Shown: one piece after another, positions 1-12,091 of the stretch
How positions within the stretch are numbered: the first letter of the stretch is position 1
Layout of the letters: each line of letters opens with the position of its first letter
Source of the DNA: Abelmoschus esculentus
Lineage: Eukaryota; Streptophyta; Magnoliopsida; Malvales; Malvaceae
Assembly: GCA_035048815.1 (NCBI GenBank)
Contig: JAUCBN010000006.1
Span: 17,065,001-17,129,000, forward strand
Length of the DNA stretch: 64,000 bases
Direction: 5' to 3'
The notes under the pieces: generated by a model
Database searches by the model: none
Told to the model about the DNA's origin: nothing
The model's input: the letters and a program-made list of their open reading frames with translations, nothing else
Program-made: the position numbers and the translations under genes

Positions 1-2240
1 GTTGATCATTTATTTCGAATTAATTATTTAATATCTAACGTATTTTACTAGCATGAATCTCATTAAAAATAGATATTACACAGTAGACTTAACAAAAATA
101 TCATATGATGAATAATGATTCATATCTTAAAAAATAAAAATTATACTAAATTACAAAAAATAATAAAAAATAAATATTAGACTACAAAGTGAAAGAATAA
201 AATTTTAAATTAAAAAAAAAAAGATAAACATTAATAACATAAAATATTATCTTATTAATACATTTCAAAATTAAAAAATATGAAATTTAGAATATATAGA
301 GAGAATTTATATTATAAATGGAATAATAGTATATATAAAATTTATATCATATAAGGAATTTATACTATATAAAAAATATATTATATATAGAATAATATTA
401 TATATGGACTAATATTATTTTTTAAAATGGAATAATACTATATATGAATTATACTATATATGAAATAATTCTATTTTTAAAAATAAAATAATACTATATA
501 TGAAAAATAAATTTATATTAAGTATAAAAATATAGAATATATAAATATAATATTATATATATAATACATTAATAATTTAATATAAGTACGTATATAATAT
601 ATATTGATAATTAGAATTTAGATGTATACATTAATATATATTATATGTATATAATTATATATTAGTAATTAGATGTATCATGTATATATTAATATATCAT
701 ATATGTATAATGTATACATAGTATATTCATATATACTATAATGATTAAATGTATACATAATAGACTAGTAGTAGTATATTATTATATACATAGTACATTA
801 ATTATATGTTACATAATAATTAGATGTATCGTGTATGTATAACTAGATGTATATATATAATATATATTAGTAATTTAGTATAATATACTACAATTAATAT
901 ATTAATAATTTAATATATGTATATTATAAACATATACTTATAATATATTATATTATATGTATATATGATTAACCCCTAAACAAAAAAGGTAGAATTTTTT
1001 TTTTCATTTTTTTATTTTGTTGTTAGTTTCTCCCTCAAATCAATAAATTCATATTAAACTAAAAAGTTTTTTTATTACTTTAATAGTTATAATTATTTTT
1101 TAATAAATATTTTTTAATTTAATGATTATAATATAATTTAATATATATACTTAAATGTATTAATAAATATAATACTTTATGTATTAATATATTATACGTA
1201 ATATATTTTAATATATATAGTAATATATGTATTTAATTTATTTATAAATTAATGTACGTATATTATTAATTTTTCAAGCTCATTACTATTTCCTTAAACC
1301 TAAATTATTAAACTAGTTTTTTAAGATCAATTATTCAATCACTAAACTAATTTTCTATGATCAAATTAATACAATTTTAAAATATAAAATCTGATTTTAA
1401 TTAAATGAAGACCAAATCGAATAAAAAGATAAAATTTAAAACTTAATTTTTGAGTGATTATAACCAAATTAAAATAATTGTAAAATAATATGTAGAGCGG
1501 CGTGAGATTCGATTTTTTAGGCGCGACCTATATAAAAAATACGAAATTTTTTACCCGATCTAAAATAATTTCAAATGAATATCTAAATCGAATATCTTTT
1601 TTATATATATTTTTAGTTGATTATATTTAATCAAAGTTTATTTTTTGATTATATATTAAAATAATAATAACAATCCACCAAAATTTATTATATATATTAA
1701 TTCTTCCCAAATTTTTTTTCCTTTTTTATATATAATAATTAAAACTTATTTATATTTCCCTTCAAACTTTTAAGTAACTTATATCCCTCCAAAATTTTAA
1801 CAATAAAATTAAATTAGTCTCAAACTTAAAAAAAATAAGTGGTTTATTTCCCTGCAAAATTTTGAGTTTTCACTTTTCTTATCAATTGTTTTGGTTTAAT
1901 TTAATTGAATCATAATTTATATTAATTTAATAAAAATCTACATTCAATTTTAGAATTCTTTTAATTATGTTTGTAATTTATGTTTTTTATATTTTAATTT
2001 AGCTTAGTTAATCCTAAGTTCAATAAGTTAATTTAACTTAATTAAATATTTATTTAAAACTATATTTTTTAAATAAATATTAGTTTTAAAATTATAATTT
2101 TTAAATAAATATTAGTTTTAAAATTATAATTTTTAATGAAATATTAATTTAAAATTATAATTAAAATTAAATACATTAAAACTAAATAAAATAGTAAATA
2201 AATTAATTTAATTAAATATGTAATACTAAATTTAAATATT
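1..2240. other. AT-rich intergenic DNA
   Basis: Extremely AT-rich sequence with long runs of TA dinucleotides and TATATG-type steps, densest around 290-960. No reading frame, RNA gene or element with clear ends was seen. The last five bases (2236-2240, ATATT) are the left target-site duplication of the retrotransposon that follows. Confidence 0.8.
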
Positions 2241-3293
2241 TGTAGAACTAATGTTTTGATATAATAATTGAAAAATGGTTTTGGACTAATTTGAAAAGAT
2301 TCAAAATGGTTCTTATGTCCAAACTACTTGAAAAAATATTTAAGATGTTTTTCAGTGATTTTAAATATGTTTTAAACGATTTAAAGAAACCAAATAAGTG
2401 TTTTTAACCCAGGTGTTTTGAATACCCTTAAGGTGTTTCGATACCGGTTCTTCAATACCATGGTTTCGAAGGCAAAACCACAGTGGTATCGATACTGGTA
2501 TCGATACCTTTTTGTCACTGTGATGCTCTGTTTCGATCCTTGTTTCGAAACACCCCTAACGGTCTAAACGATTTTATGAAAAACCCCAACTGCTAGGAGC
2601 GGTATCGATACTGGTATCGATACCTGTTCATAAATGCAGGTCAACGGTTATTTCTCAAAGTAGCTGTTTCGAACCCTGGTTCGATACCGTTTGCACCAGA
2701 AGAGGAAATAAGCCTTGTAATCAGCTCCAAAAGGCTCCAAACCAATCCCAACGGTCACCAATGGCTAGAAGCTCATTTGGGATGATAAAAGGAAGCATCA
2801 AGCATCAAGAGTAGACTAATGCTTCAATTGTAACAACATTATGATCAATAAATTATCTTAGAGCATAATTCTCATCTTTTGGGTAGACAACACTTGTGAG
2901 CTCAATGTTAATGTATGCTCAAGTGTCTTAGGAATTGGGTGAGTGCTTAGATTGCAAACATTAGCCTTATTAGAAGGATTAAACAAGTTTGCTAAGTTTT
3001 CTCTTTGTTGAATGAATTCCCAAAGTTCGGGTTGTGAACTTTGGATGCTAGATTCAGGTTTGAGTCTAGAATTGTAAGGTTATCTCTTTGGCCTCAAAAG
3101 GTTGAATTTCTTAGTGAATTTGGAAAATCCTTAGTGAGAAACTAAGGTAGTGGATGTAGGCAAGGCCGAACCACTATAAATCCTTGTGTCATTGTCTATA
3201 TTTTTACTTTCACACATATCCATCCAAATTGGCCAATTCTCCATCACTTGGCAAGTAAATTCGGTTGTGCATCGAGCCACTCCAAGCCTAACA
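2241..3293 (+). repeat. 5' LTR of the copia-type element
   Basis: Starts TGTAGAACTA and ends CCTAACA (the TG...CA rule). It matches 5395-6450 over its full length with scattered, mostly transition differences. A TATA-like ACTATAAAT at about 3172-3180 lies near the end, in a block (GTGGATGTAGGC, GGCCGAACC) that is also preserved in the related solo LTR near 37.5 kb. This is the likely promoter region. Confidence 0.95.
2485..2624. repeat. Palindromic TATCGATA repeats inside the LTR
   Basis: Two copies of GGTATCGATACTGGTATCGA followed by TACC (2485-2508 and 2601-2624) surround TTTCGAAACA-type palindromes. The 3' LTR keeps both (5642-5665, 5758-5781). The solo LTR near 36.7-37.1 kb has single GGTATCGATACC-like units. 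Such palindrome arrays in LTRs usually belong to the regulatory region; what binds them here is unknown. Confidence 0.8.
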
Positions 3294-3295
3294 AT

Positions 3296-3307
3296 TGGTA
3301 TCAGAGC
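3296..3307 (+). other. Primer-binding site (initiator Met tRNA)
   Basis: TGGTATCAGAGC lies two bases inside the 5' LTR. It complements the 3' end of plant initiator methionine tRNA, the usual primer of copia elements. Confidence 0.93.
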
Positions 3308-3385
3308 AAGGCTCAATCAAGGAGGATTAACATCCTATTGAGAAGATCCAGAGAGCTCGACCAATTTACAATCAACCGACATTCC

Positions 3386-4867
3386 ATGGCTCAATCCATT
3401 GACAAGCCACCTTTCTTTAACGTGTCCAACTACTCCCAATGGAAGATAAGGATGAAGTATTTCATCAACTATATAGACTACAAGCTATGGGATATAGTTG
3501 AAGATGGACCATTTGTGCCAAAAGAAATAAAGGCGGAATAGAGCGTGGAAGATCGCAAGAAGATGATGCTTAATCACAAAGCCTTGCACATTCTTGTTTG
3601 TGCATTCCATCCAAGCATCTATGAAAATATATCTTCTTGTGAAAGTGCCAAGGAAGTTTGAGACAAGCTAGAAGTCACATACGAGGATACAAACGAAGAA
3701 AAGGAGACCAAGATTGGACTTCTCAATCAAGAGTATGAGAACTTCAAGATGAATCCGGAAGAGGACATAACAAAGATGTTCGATCGATTCTCCACCATTA
3801 CCAATAGACTTAGAGGATATGGAGAGATCATTCCGGAGGAGAAGCTTGTTCGTAAGCTCATCTATTCCCTTCTCGAGTCATGGGACTCAAAAAGGACCGC
3901 CATCATCAAAGCCAAAAATCTAAAGACACTCAAGCTTGATGAACTTATGGGGTCACTCCTTACACATCAAATTATGATAAAAGGAAGACAAGAAGAGAAG
4001 AAGAATGAAGAGATTAGAGCGATGTGGAAGAAGAAGGTTCAAGAGCTTGGTGTAAATGTCAACACCGTTGCTCTAAAATCCTCCAAGTGCATCCACTTTG
4101 AAGATTCAAGTGAGGAGGATAGTGAAGAAGATGAAGAGCTTGCCCAACTCTTCATTGACTTCAATCGATTCGTGAGGAACAAAAGTAAGAGATCTTCAAA
4201 GCACGAATCAAAGAAGAAGATAAAGGACTCCCACAAGTCAATCAAAAGGGGATCATCTTCCAAGAAGCAAGTATATGTGGCTACATGGAGTGATGATGAT
4301 TCCACCAAAAATGAAGAAGCCAACCTATGCTTGATGACCCTCAATGAGGGGGAGGTAACTTCTAACTCATCTTGTTTAAATTCATATTCATTTGATGAGT
4401 TACAAGAAGCCTATGATAAATTGGCTTTTGAGTTCAAGGCTTCATTTTCTAAAAACAAAAAGATAATTTCAAAGCTTAAATTAGAAAATGATTTGCTTTC
4501 AAAAACCAATTTTGAAATTGAAGCAAAATTAAAAGATTTTGAGTTTAAAGTTTTCGATTTACAAAATTTGCTTCAAAAGATGGAAAAAGATCATCAAATG
4601 GCTCTAGATGATCTTAAGAAGGAAAAAGATTTGATTTCCAAAGAGCTTGAAAAGAAAAATAATTTGGGAAAATCAAATTTTTATATGAGACAATCTAGTG
4701 CCCCTATATTTATTGATGGAAAATGTTTTAGAAGTGTTTGGGTTTCAAAAGGACTAATCACTTCAACCAAAAAGGATGAAATTGAAAGATGGATTCCTAA
4801 GGGGACTAAAATTTGTGCTACTAACGTTAAAAGATCCAAAGCAATTTGGATACCAAAAATTACTTGA
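3386..4867 (+). pseudogene. Broken gag-like polyprotein of the copia-type element
   Basis: A 494-codon frame from the ATG at 3386 to the TGA at 4865-4867, interrupted by two in-frame stops at 3539-3541 (TAG) and 3659-3661 (TGA). The N-terminal part (PPFFNVSNYSQWKIRMK) is the gag domain of plant copia elements (DUF4219/UBN2 families). A Lys/Glu-rich coiled-coil stretch follows (about residues 330-430). The C-terminal part has repeated W-[IV]-PK motifs. No CCHC zinc knuckle is present and the frame ends before any protease or polymerase domain. After the second stop 400 codons stay open, so the gag frame decayed by point changes rather than by rearrangement. Confidence 0.88.
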
Positions 4868-5380
4868 TTGTTTCATTTTAGGTGTGATGGAGGTATGAGC
4901 ATCAAAGTACAAGATTAAGGGGGAACTCCATAACACAAGTAGGACACTTGAAGAAGGAAGGCTTCACATCCTACTTTTGACTCAAGTGTGGTAAAATTTC
5001 TAGTTGAATTTGTGTTTATTTGCTTATTTTTGTTTTATTTCAACTAGTTTATTATATATGTTGGACTAACACTTAATGATGCCTTGAGTAAGGGGGAGTT
5101 TTTGTTTTTCATAACCAATGTTTTAATATTTAATTTTTCAACAATTGATATCTTTCAAATTCTCCTATGTTATGAGCTTTAAAGTTTTTCAAATTTGGTT
5201 TGAATTATTTTTGATATAACAAAAAGGGGGAGAATGTTATAAAAAATTGCTTTTCAAAAACTTTCAAATGGATAAGAGGGAACTTTAAATGACTTGATTC
5301 TTTAATTCTCTTATTCAAATTTTGTTTGACAAAGGGGGAGCAATCTCAAAAACAATTTTTCAAGTTAGTTTTATTATATC

Positions 5381-5394
5381 AAAAAGGGGGAGAT
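5381..5394 (+). other. Polypurine tract before the 3' LTR
   Basis: AAAAAGGGGGAGAT directly abuts the start of the 3' LTR (TATAGAACTA, 5395) and would prime plus-strand synthesis. Near copies at 5221-5233 and about 5332-5343, and a weaker one near 5092, make a series of purine tracts. Confidence 0.88.
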
Positions 5395-6450
5395 TATAGA
5401 ACTAATGTTTTGATATAATAATTGAAAAATAGTTTTGGACTAATTTGAAAAGATTTCAAAAATGGTTCTTATGTCCAAACTACTTAAAAATATATTTAAG
5501 ATGTTTTTGAGTGATTTTAAATATGTTTTAAATGATTTAAAGAAACTAAATAAGTGTTTTTAACCCAGGTGTTTCGAAACACCCTTAAGGTGTTTCGATA
5601 CCGGTTCTTCAATACCATGGTTTCAAAGGCAAAACTACAGTGGTATCGATACTGGTATCGATACCTTTTTGCCACTGTGATGCTCTGTTTCGAACCCTGT
5701 TTCGAAACACCCCCAACGGTCAAAACGATTTTATGAAAACCCCCAACGGCTAGGAGCGGTATCGATACTGGTATCGATACTTGTTCATAAATGCAGGTCA
5801 ACGGTTATTTCCCAAAGCAGCTGTTTCGAACCCTGGTTCGATACCGCCTGCATCAGAAGAGGAAATAAACCTTGTAATCAGCTCCAAACGGCTCCAAACC
5901 AATCTCAACGGTCACCAACGACTAGAAGTTCATTTGGGATGATAAAAGGAAGCCTCAAGCATCAAGAGTAGACTAATGCTTCAACTGTAACAACATTATG
6001 ATCAATAAATTGTCTTAGAGCATAATTCTCATCTTTTGGGTAGACAACACTTGTGTGCTCAATGTTAATGTATGCTCAAGTGTCTTAGGAATTGAGTGAG
6101 TGCTTAGATTGCAAACATTAGCCTTATTAGAAGGATTAAACAAGTTTGCTAAGTTTTCTCTTTGTTGAGTGAATTCTCAAAGTTCGGATTGTGAACTTTG
6201 GATGCTAGATTCGGGTTTGAGTCTAGGATTGTAAGGTTATCCCTTTGGCCTCAAAAGCTTGAAATTCTTAGTGAATTTGGAAAATCCTTAGTGGGAAGCT
6301 AAGGTAGTGGATGTAGGCGAGGCCGAACCACTATAAATCCTTGTGTCATTGTCTATATTTTTGCTTCCACACATATCCACCCAAATTGGCCAATTCTCCA
6401 TCACTTGGCAAGTAAATTCGATTGTGCATCGAGCCACTCCAAGCCTAACA
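5395..6450 (+). repeat. 3' LTR of the copia-type element
   Basis: Partner of 2241-3293. It begins TATAGAACTA (the first dinucleotide has changed from TG to TA) and ends CCTAACA, followed by the right duplication ATATT at 6451-6455. Confidence 0.95.
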
Positions 6451-6455
6451 ATATT

Positions 6456-9400
6456 AATCCTTAAATTAATTCTCAAGTTTAATTCTATTTTTTAAGTCTA
6501 ATTTTATTTACCAATATTTTAAATTTATTAAATTATATATACTTATTATATGTCATGTAAATATTAAGTCTTGTTAATATTAGTTCAGGTCAATAACAAG
6601 TCAAGTCATTTATCAGGTCAAGTTCAAAACAGATCGGGTTAAATCAGGTCTCGAGTCGATTTAGTCGGGTAATATCGGTTATTTGCCAGGTCAAACTCGG
6701 GTTCGGGTTCGTTTCAGTTGGATGCAGATCGAGTTTCAGGTCCACAATAATAGGTTTAAATCGGGTTCAGGTCATTCTCGATCGGATATAGTTCGGGTTC
6801 GGTTATTATAGTAACAGGTTCAACTCGAGTTCGGGTCAACAATAGTCAGATATAGATCGGGTTCGAATCATTACATCCCAAGTCAAATCAGTTTTTGATT
6901 CGAACAAATTTTAATCAGGTTTTCAAGTCGAGTCAACTTTTTACATCCCTACGAAGAACTGAGGACGTGGAATTGTGGGTCCACCTAATTGGAAATGTAT
7001 ATTTCTTTTATAAAGTTATAAGTAGAATGTATAATTGAAATTATATAATATACGTAATGACTTAATATTAAAATTTAGTGTTACAAATTATAATTGAAAT
7101 ATATTTGAAAATATCCACGTTACCAAGATTTATATTACAATAAATTAAAAGATATATATCATAGAGTAATTATATTTGGTTGACAAATTAAATTATTTTT
7201 TAATATTTTTTTAAGTTATAAATTTTAGATCTAATAAGAATATATATTTTTTAAAGTTTTTTTTATCCATGTAATTTATAAAATCAATCAATAAAATATA
7301 TTTATTTATTTATTTTTTATATTATTATTTTATTTAAATTTATCTCTCTTACAATTTTTTAGCAACATTACAGACAGTTCAACCAATATTAAAATACATT
7401 AATTAATGAGAGTACGGACATCTCGTATTTTTAATGAGAGATAAAGTGTGTAGTATTTAATTATTTATTAAATGGACCGCCAAAATTAGACATTATTACA
7501 ACACCGAACTCGGCTCCACTGTCTCTGCAACATTAATTAATTAATTCCAAATCAGTGAAGCAATAATTAATTTCTCATAAAACAAGGATTTTAAAGCTGC
7601 TTTTCACAAATTATAATAATATTTTAAATTCTTTAATTTCCAAACTCTCAAGACCCATCACTAATCATTGTCTTCTCGACCCATCCGTCTTGTTATTTTA
7701 AGGTTATTTTATCACTCTTTGGTATAGGCGGTCACAATAATTTGATGAAATTAGAAATAAGAGCAGGGATGAGTTCGATTATAGTTTTAAATTAGTTTAA
7801 GTTTAATTTGGATTTTTAGTTTTATTTTAAATTTGTAATGATTTTAATTTGGGTATCAAGTCTAATCAGTTGATTTATTTTGTATATTTAATACCGTATC
7901 AATTGATTTTGAATCGAATCAATATCAGATAATAATAGATCAATCGATTCTAGTTAGATTTTCAGTACGAGATAGATTTTACACATCATATATCAATTTG
8001 TATAGTATGTATATTTGATTTTTTGGTGATTTTTTCTGACATTTACATTTTATCTTTTTTTTATTTATTTTATTATCTTTTTCATTTTAGGTTTTATTCA
8101 ATTTGATTGCTTTCGGTTCGAGTGAATGATTTAGGTACATTCAGTTCAGTTAAAAATCGATTCAAATTTGTTCAGTTTGGATGAAAATTGCTTCGAATAT
8201 TTTCAGTTCGGTTCAACTAAAATTTAAATTTTCTTCTGTTTGATTTATTTTGAATTCTGGGTCAAATTCTAATCATGACATTTGAATTAATTTTAAATTT
8301 TAATCCGATAAATCAATTTTATTCTCGAATCACAGAATAAAATTGTCAAATATATTAATATTTGTCAAAAAAAGCATTTATTTATATTCATTTTTTTTTT
8401 ACTAATTTTCTATATTTAAATAACATGAATAGCTTAATTCTATGTCCTATGTTTCTAATATGGACAAAAAGAAGGACAAGATATGCCCAATTGATTACAG
8501 TTCTGTTCTAATGTTTTTTTTAACACAAAACAATAGATTTAATATTGCTTCAATGAGGGGAACCAATGTTAAGCAGACTCAATGGTATGGCTTATGTGTT
8601 TAAATATTAATTGAAAACGCATTGTAGATTAGAATTATTTATAAAAATAAAAAAAATATCACATTTAATGTAAATTATAACACTATTAATTTATTACAGT
8701 GATCATTATTTACTTCTCAAAGGCATATAATAAAAAAATTGTTATATTTTTATATTTTATGACTTTTGTTTTCATAAATTTATGTATTTTTTCAGACATG
8801 ATATTTTTTAATTTTATTTTATAATATCTTTATTATAATCATCATTACGGTTGACCACATTATTTATTATATTTATTAAAAGGTTCGATATAAAATAAAA
8901 AATAAAAAATATTTTAATATCGAATGCCAATTATTATCATCTTTTTTATGGGACAACACTGATAACAATATAAACAATATCATTTTTATAGTGATTTTCA
9001 ATGATTTATCTTGTTTTATTTTACTATAATATTTTATTCCCTTTCATATTTTCTATAGTAAATATGATTTTGATCATTAATATAATTTATAAAGAAAAAT
9101 TCTATCATTTGATCAAGAATCGAGTAATTAAGGTTATAAATTATCTATAAATAAGATTAAAATCATAAAATTTAAGTATAGTTTAAGATATTTTTAAAAT
9201 ATTTGATGTGATTTTCATAATAATATCGCACATATTTTACGGTTAAAAATAAAGATAATATTTTTTAATTGAGATCACGAAAAGAAATATAATCAAAATT
9301 ATGACAAGGATATTAATACAAGTTGGTCTAAGTATAAGTAATTTGTTTTTGTTTAAGTATGTCTCAAGTTTAAGACGTTGTGTATATATAAAAAAATCAT

Positions 9401-11938
9401 GCTGAAAGACTCGCCATTAAAATTAGGTGTGACTCGATCCGATCCGGATTAATCAGGTCAAGTCACTGAAACCGAAAAAATAATTAAAAAAATCACGACA
9501 AGAATGATAAATCACCGAGATTGTCTGTGAGCTGAACCCTGGCCAACCAACAAGGTGTGGTGTTGTGGATTATGAGATCGTCCTTGTGCGCACATCAAGT
9601 CCAAAGACTTGGCATGGGAAGGGTGAGAACTTGGTCTGAACCAGTGGACCGGACATACATGGCCGGACCCAACTGCCTACGACACATGGCCGAAAAATAA
9701 TTATAGAAATAAAAGGACACTTTAAACATGGTGGGACCATATAAATTGTGTGCGACATCCACTGCTAGTGCATTTAGCTGTACCAAAACTTTAGTGTATA
9801 TATATATATAGTTACATTAAATAAATATTTTTTTTAAAAAAGTCACAATTTCAATTTACATAAGTTAAATTTGTATATAACTAAATTAAATTTTAATTTA
9901 TACTTAGTTAAAAATGAACTATTTGATAAATTATTTTTTTTAATTTTACTTGTGGATTATTTCTTTTTAAAATAAAAATATAATATTTCTTTAATTTATT
10001 CTATATAGTCTTTTTCTTTAGTTGTAGAGTCCACCTAATAATATGCTCATAGGCCCATCACCTCAATAACACGACCTGTTGAATTATAACCCCTTTATCT
10101 TCATCACTCAATGCGGTTTTTCGGATCTGCTTTTGACTCTTCATTTGGATTTCCCCTGTTCCAAAGTCACACTTAGTGGTTTCAAGTTTCAGCATATCTT
10201 TATTATTTTCAACCCTACAAATAGTGACGGAATTAAAAATATAAATAAAAAAAAAGTTTAAAATTTTAAGATGAGTACAAATTTCAAATGTTATAAAAAA
10301 ATTAATAATAAATAAATATAAAATATTTAAAAAATTTAAAGTAAATAAGGCTTACCCTCCATTCATTGTATATCCGTCGTTATCTATCAACCATTGATAA
10401 GACACATAAATATATTAAATTTTATGTCGTTATATAATATAATTAATTTTATGTATTACTACGTATATATAAATTTTGATTAGTTATTAGTTTTTGTTAT
10501 ATTTATGTCTGTACATAGTAGATTACATTTATTCATTTATTATTATCATTATTATTATTAACTGTTGACAAATTATTGAGCTGTTTGTGGGATCCCACAC
10601 TTTTGAGACCTGTTTTTCTTAGCTGTTTCCCAAAGCAGTGTCCGTTCAGTTCATTTGAGTTGTCTGATTCAAAACAAGGGTTATGGGTGGGTGGGTACCC
10701 ACTTGAGGGGGATAATTAGAACAATATGGAAAAAGGATGATAAGTACTTTTTACGGTGAATTTGAGGTGCAAATACAGAGGTTATAAAAATTATTTAAAA
10801 TTTTGAAATATAAGATATTTTTATAATTTTTTGAAAATTTATATAATAACATAGAATGTTATAAAAAGAACAAATTTAAAAATTTGTCAAAAATCATCCT
10901 AAAACTAAATTAAAGTGTTAAAAAGTGAGGTAATTATTTTGAAAAAGTAAGAGGGAATTAATAATTAATTCACAGAAATTTTAATTGATTACGTAATTCA
11001 AATAAAAATATATTTAATAGATGAAAAACTAGAACCTCTTGTATAGGTATTTAAATTCTTTATTATAAATATTAAAATTTGAACTTACATAAAATAAATA
11101 AGTATTTTTATTAACTCAAATAATTTAAACATTTCCACTCCGATCTAATATTTGTGGGTTAATCTTCACGTCCCTCTAAACGTGCCATGCAATTAATTTT
11201 TTATTAATTAGAAATAACTATACTTTTAAAATAAAATATTTATATTTTAATTATGTAAACAACATAAATATTCTTATTCGTCAACTCGTTATTAAATTTC
11301 CATACAATTTAATTTTTAACATAAACGTTAAATATTATGGGTATTCAAAATTACTCAACCTGATTGATTTGGTCCAACTATCCGATTATCCAATACAAAA
11401 TAAACAAATATTTTAAGAAGGTTTTAATTTTTTTGGGCCAGATACCCATCTTGATATTCTTTTTGGACATGGGTTGAAAGTTTTCTTTTATCGAGTACTC
11501 AATCCGACAATTTTTAAAACATATTCTATATTTCAAATTATATATTTTTTAAATTTCTTAATATTTTTACTTAAAATTAAATTAAAAAATATAAAATGAT
11601 TTATTTTAATTGAAAATAAAAATATTACAACATTAAAATTTGTTAAATATCACTGATACTATCTCTGTGAACTGGTGTTAGACTGTGACTCTGCCCATTA
11701 CACGACAAAATTTCCGAATTCGACGGTGTTTGAACGTGCTTCAGATTCTCAGTGTCTCCATCATTTTGATCGACCTTATGTTTAAAATGATCAGCATTAT
11801 TGTGTCTTGATGAGACAAAATGGTCTAGTAATGCAGACAAATTGTCTGATGATGGATGACCACTATAATATAATGACCGTACAAATATACAATTAAAAAT
11901 ATCATAGTTAAGTAAGGAGGTACGTGAGCAGGATAGAG
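6456..11938. other. Gene-free AT-rich DNA with decayed repeats
   Basis: No supported gene. 6590-6950 is rich in CGGGTT/CAGGTC steps and ends in TACATCCCTA, like the ends of the hAT-type MITEs elsewhere here, but its left end was not found. 8090-8300 has similar degenerate TTCGGTTC-type sequence. 9530-9790 is a less AT-rich island of unknown nature with only short frames. 10222-10382 is bounded by AGTGACGGA and TCCGTCGTT, a possible worn small inverted-repeat element. 10560-10720 is another GC-richer patch without a frame. Confidence 0.6.
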
Positions 11939-12091
11939 TCGAGATTTGAGATTAAAAAAAATAAAATATAAACATTTAAAAATAGAAAATAAATTTATTA
12001 AAAAAAATAATATTTAAAAAATTAAATAAAAGAATTAAAAAAATTAGGGGTGGGGTGATCGCTCTTCCTTACCCATGTAACTCCGTCCCTG
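11939..12091. mobile_element. Probable hAT-type MITE
   Basis: A short element beginning CAGGATAGAG and ending CTCCGTCCCTG, which are imperfect inverted repeats. The flanking 8-mers TACGTGAG and TATACGAG agree at five of eight positions, a weak worn duplication. The interior is A-rich and non-coding. A similar pair of ends (TACGGACGAAAT and ATTTCGTCTCTA) bounds 35625-35778. Confidence 0.4.

Larger units (their letters stand above)
2241..6450 (+). mobile_element. Non-autonomous copia (Sirevirus-like) LTR retrotransposon, complete ends
   Basis: A 4,210-bp element with two LTRs of about 1.05 kb (2241-3293 and 5395-6450). It is flanked by a perfect 5-bp duplication ATATT (2236-2240 and 6451-6455). 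Behind the left LTR lies a primer-binding site matching initiator Met tRNA. Before the right LTR lies an A/G tract. The 2.1-kb interior holds only a broken gag-like frame; no protease, integrase, reverse transcriptase or RNase H is seen, so mobility would have needed enzymes supplied in trans. Several A/G-rich tracts (about 5092, 5221, 5333, 5381) precede the right LTR; multiple polypurine tracts are a known trait of Sireviruses. By eye the LTRs differ at roughly 3-5% of sites, so the insertion is not recent. Confidence 0.95.

Noticed and set aside
9570..9786. Overlapping minus-strand frames of 62-63 codons in a GC-richer patch
   Set aside because: Two unrelated frames of equal length in the same place, neither with protein-family features.
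11643..11840. 65-codon minus-strand frame with His/Asp-rich composition
   Set aside because: No recognised motif, no splice partners and no promoter signal; probably chance.
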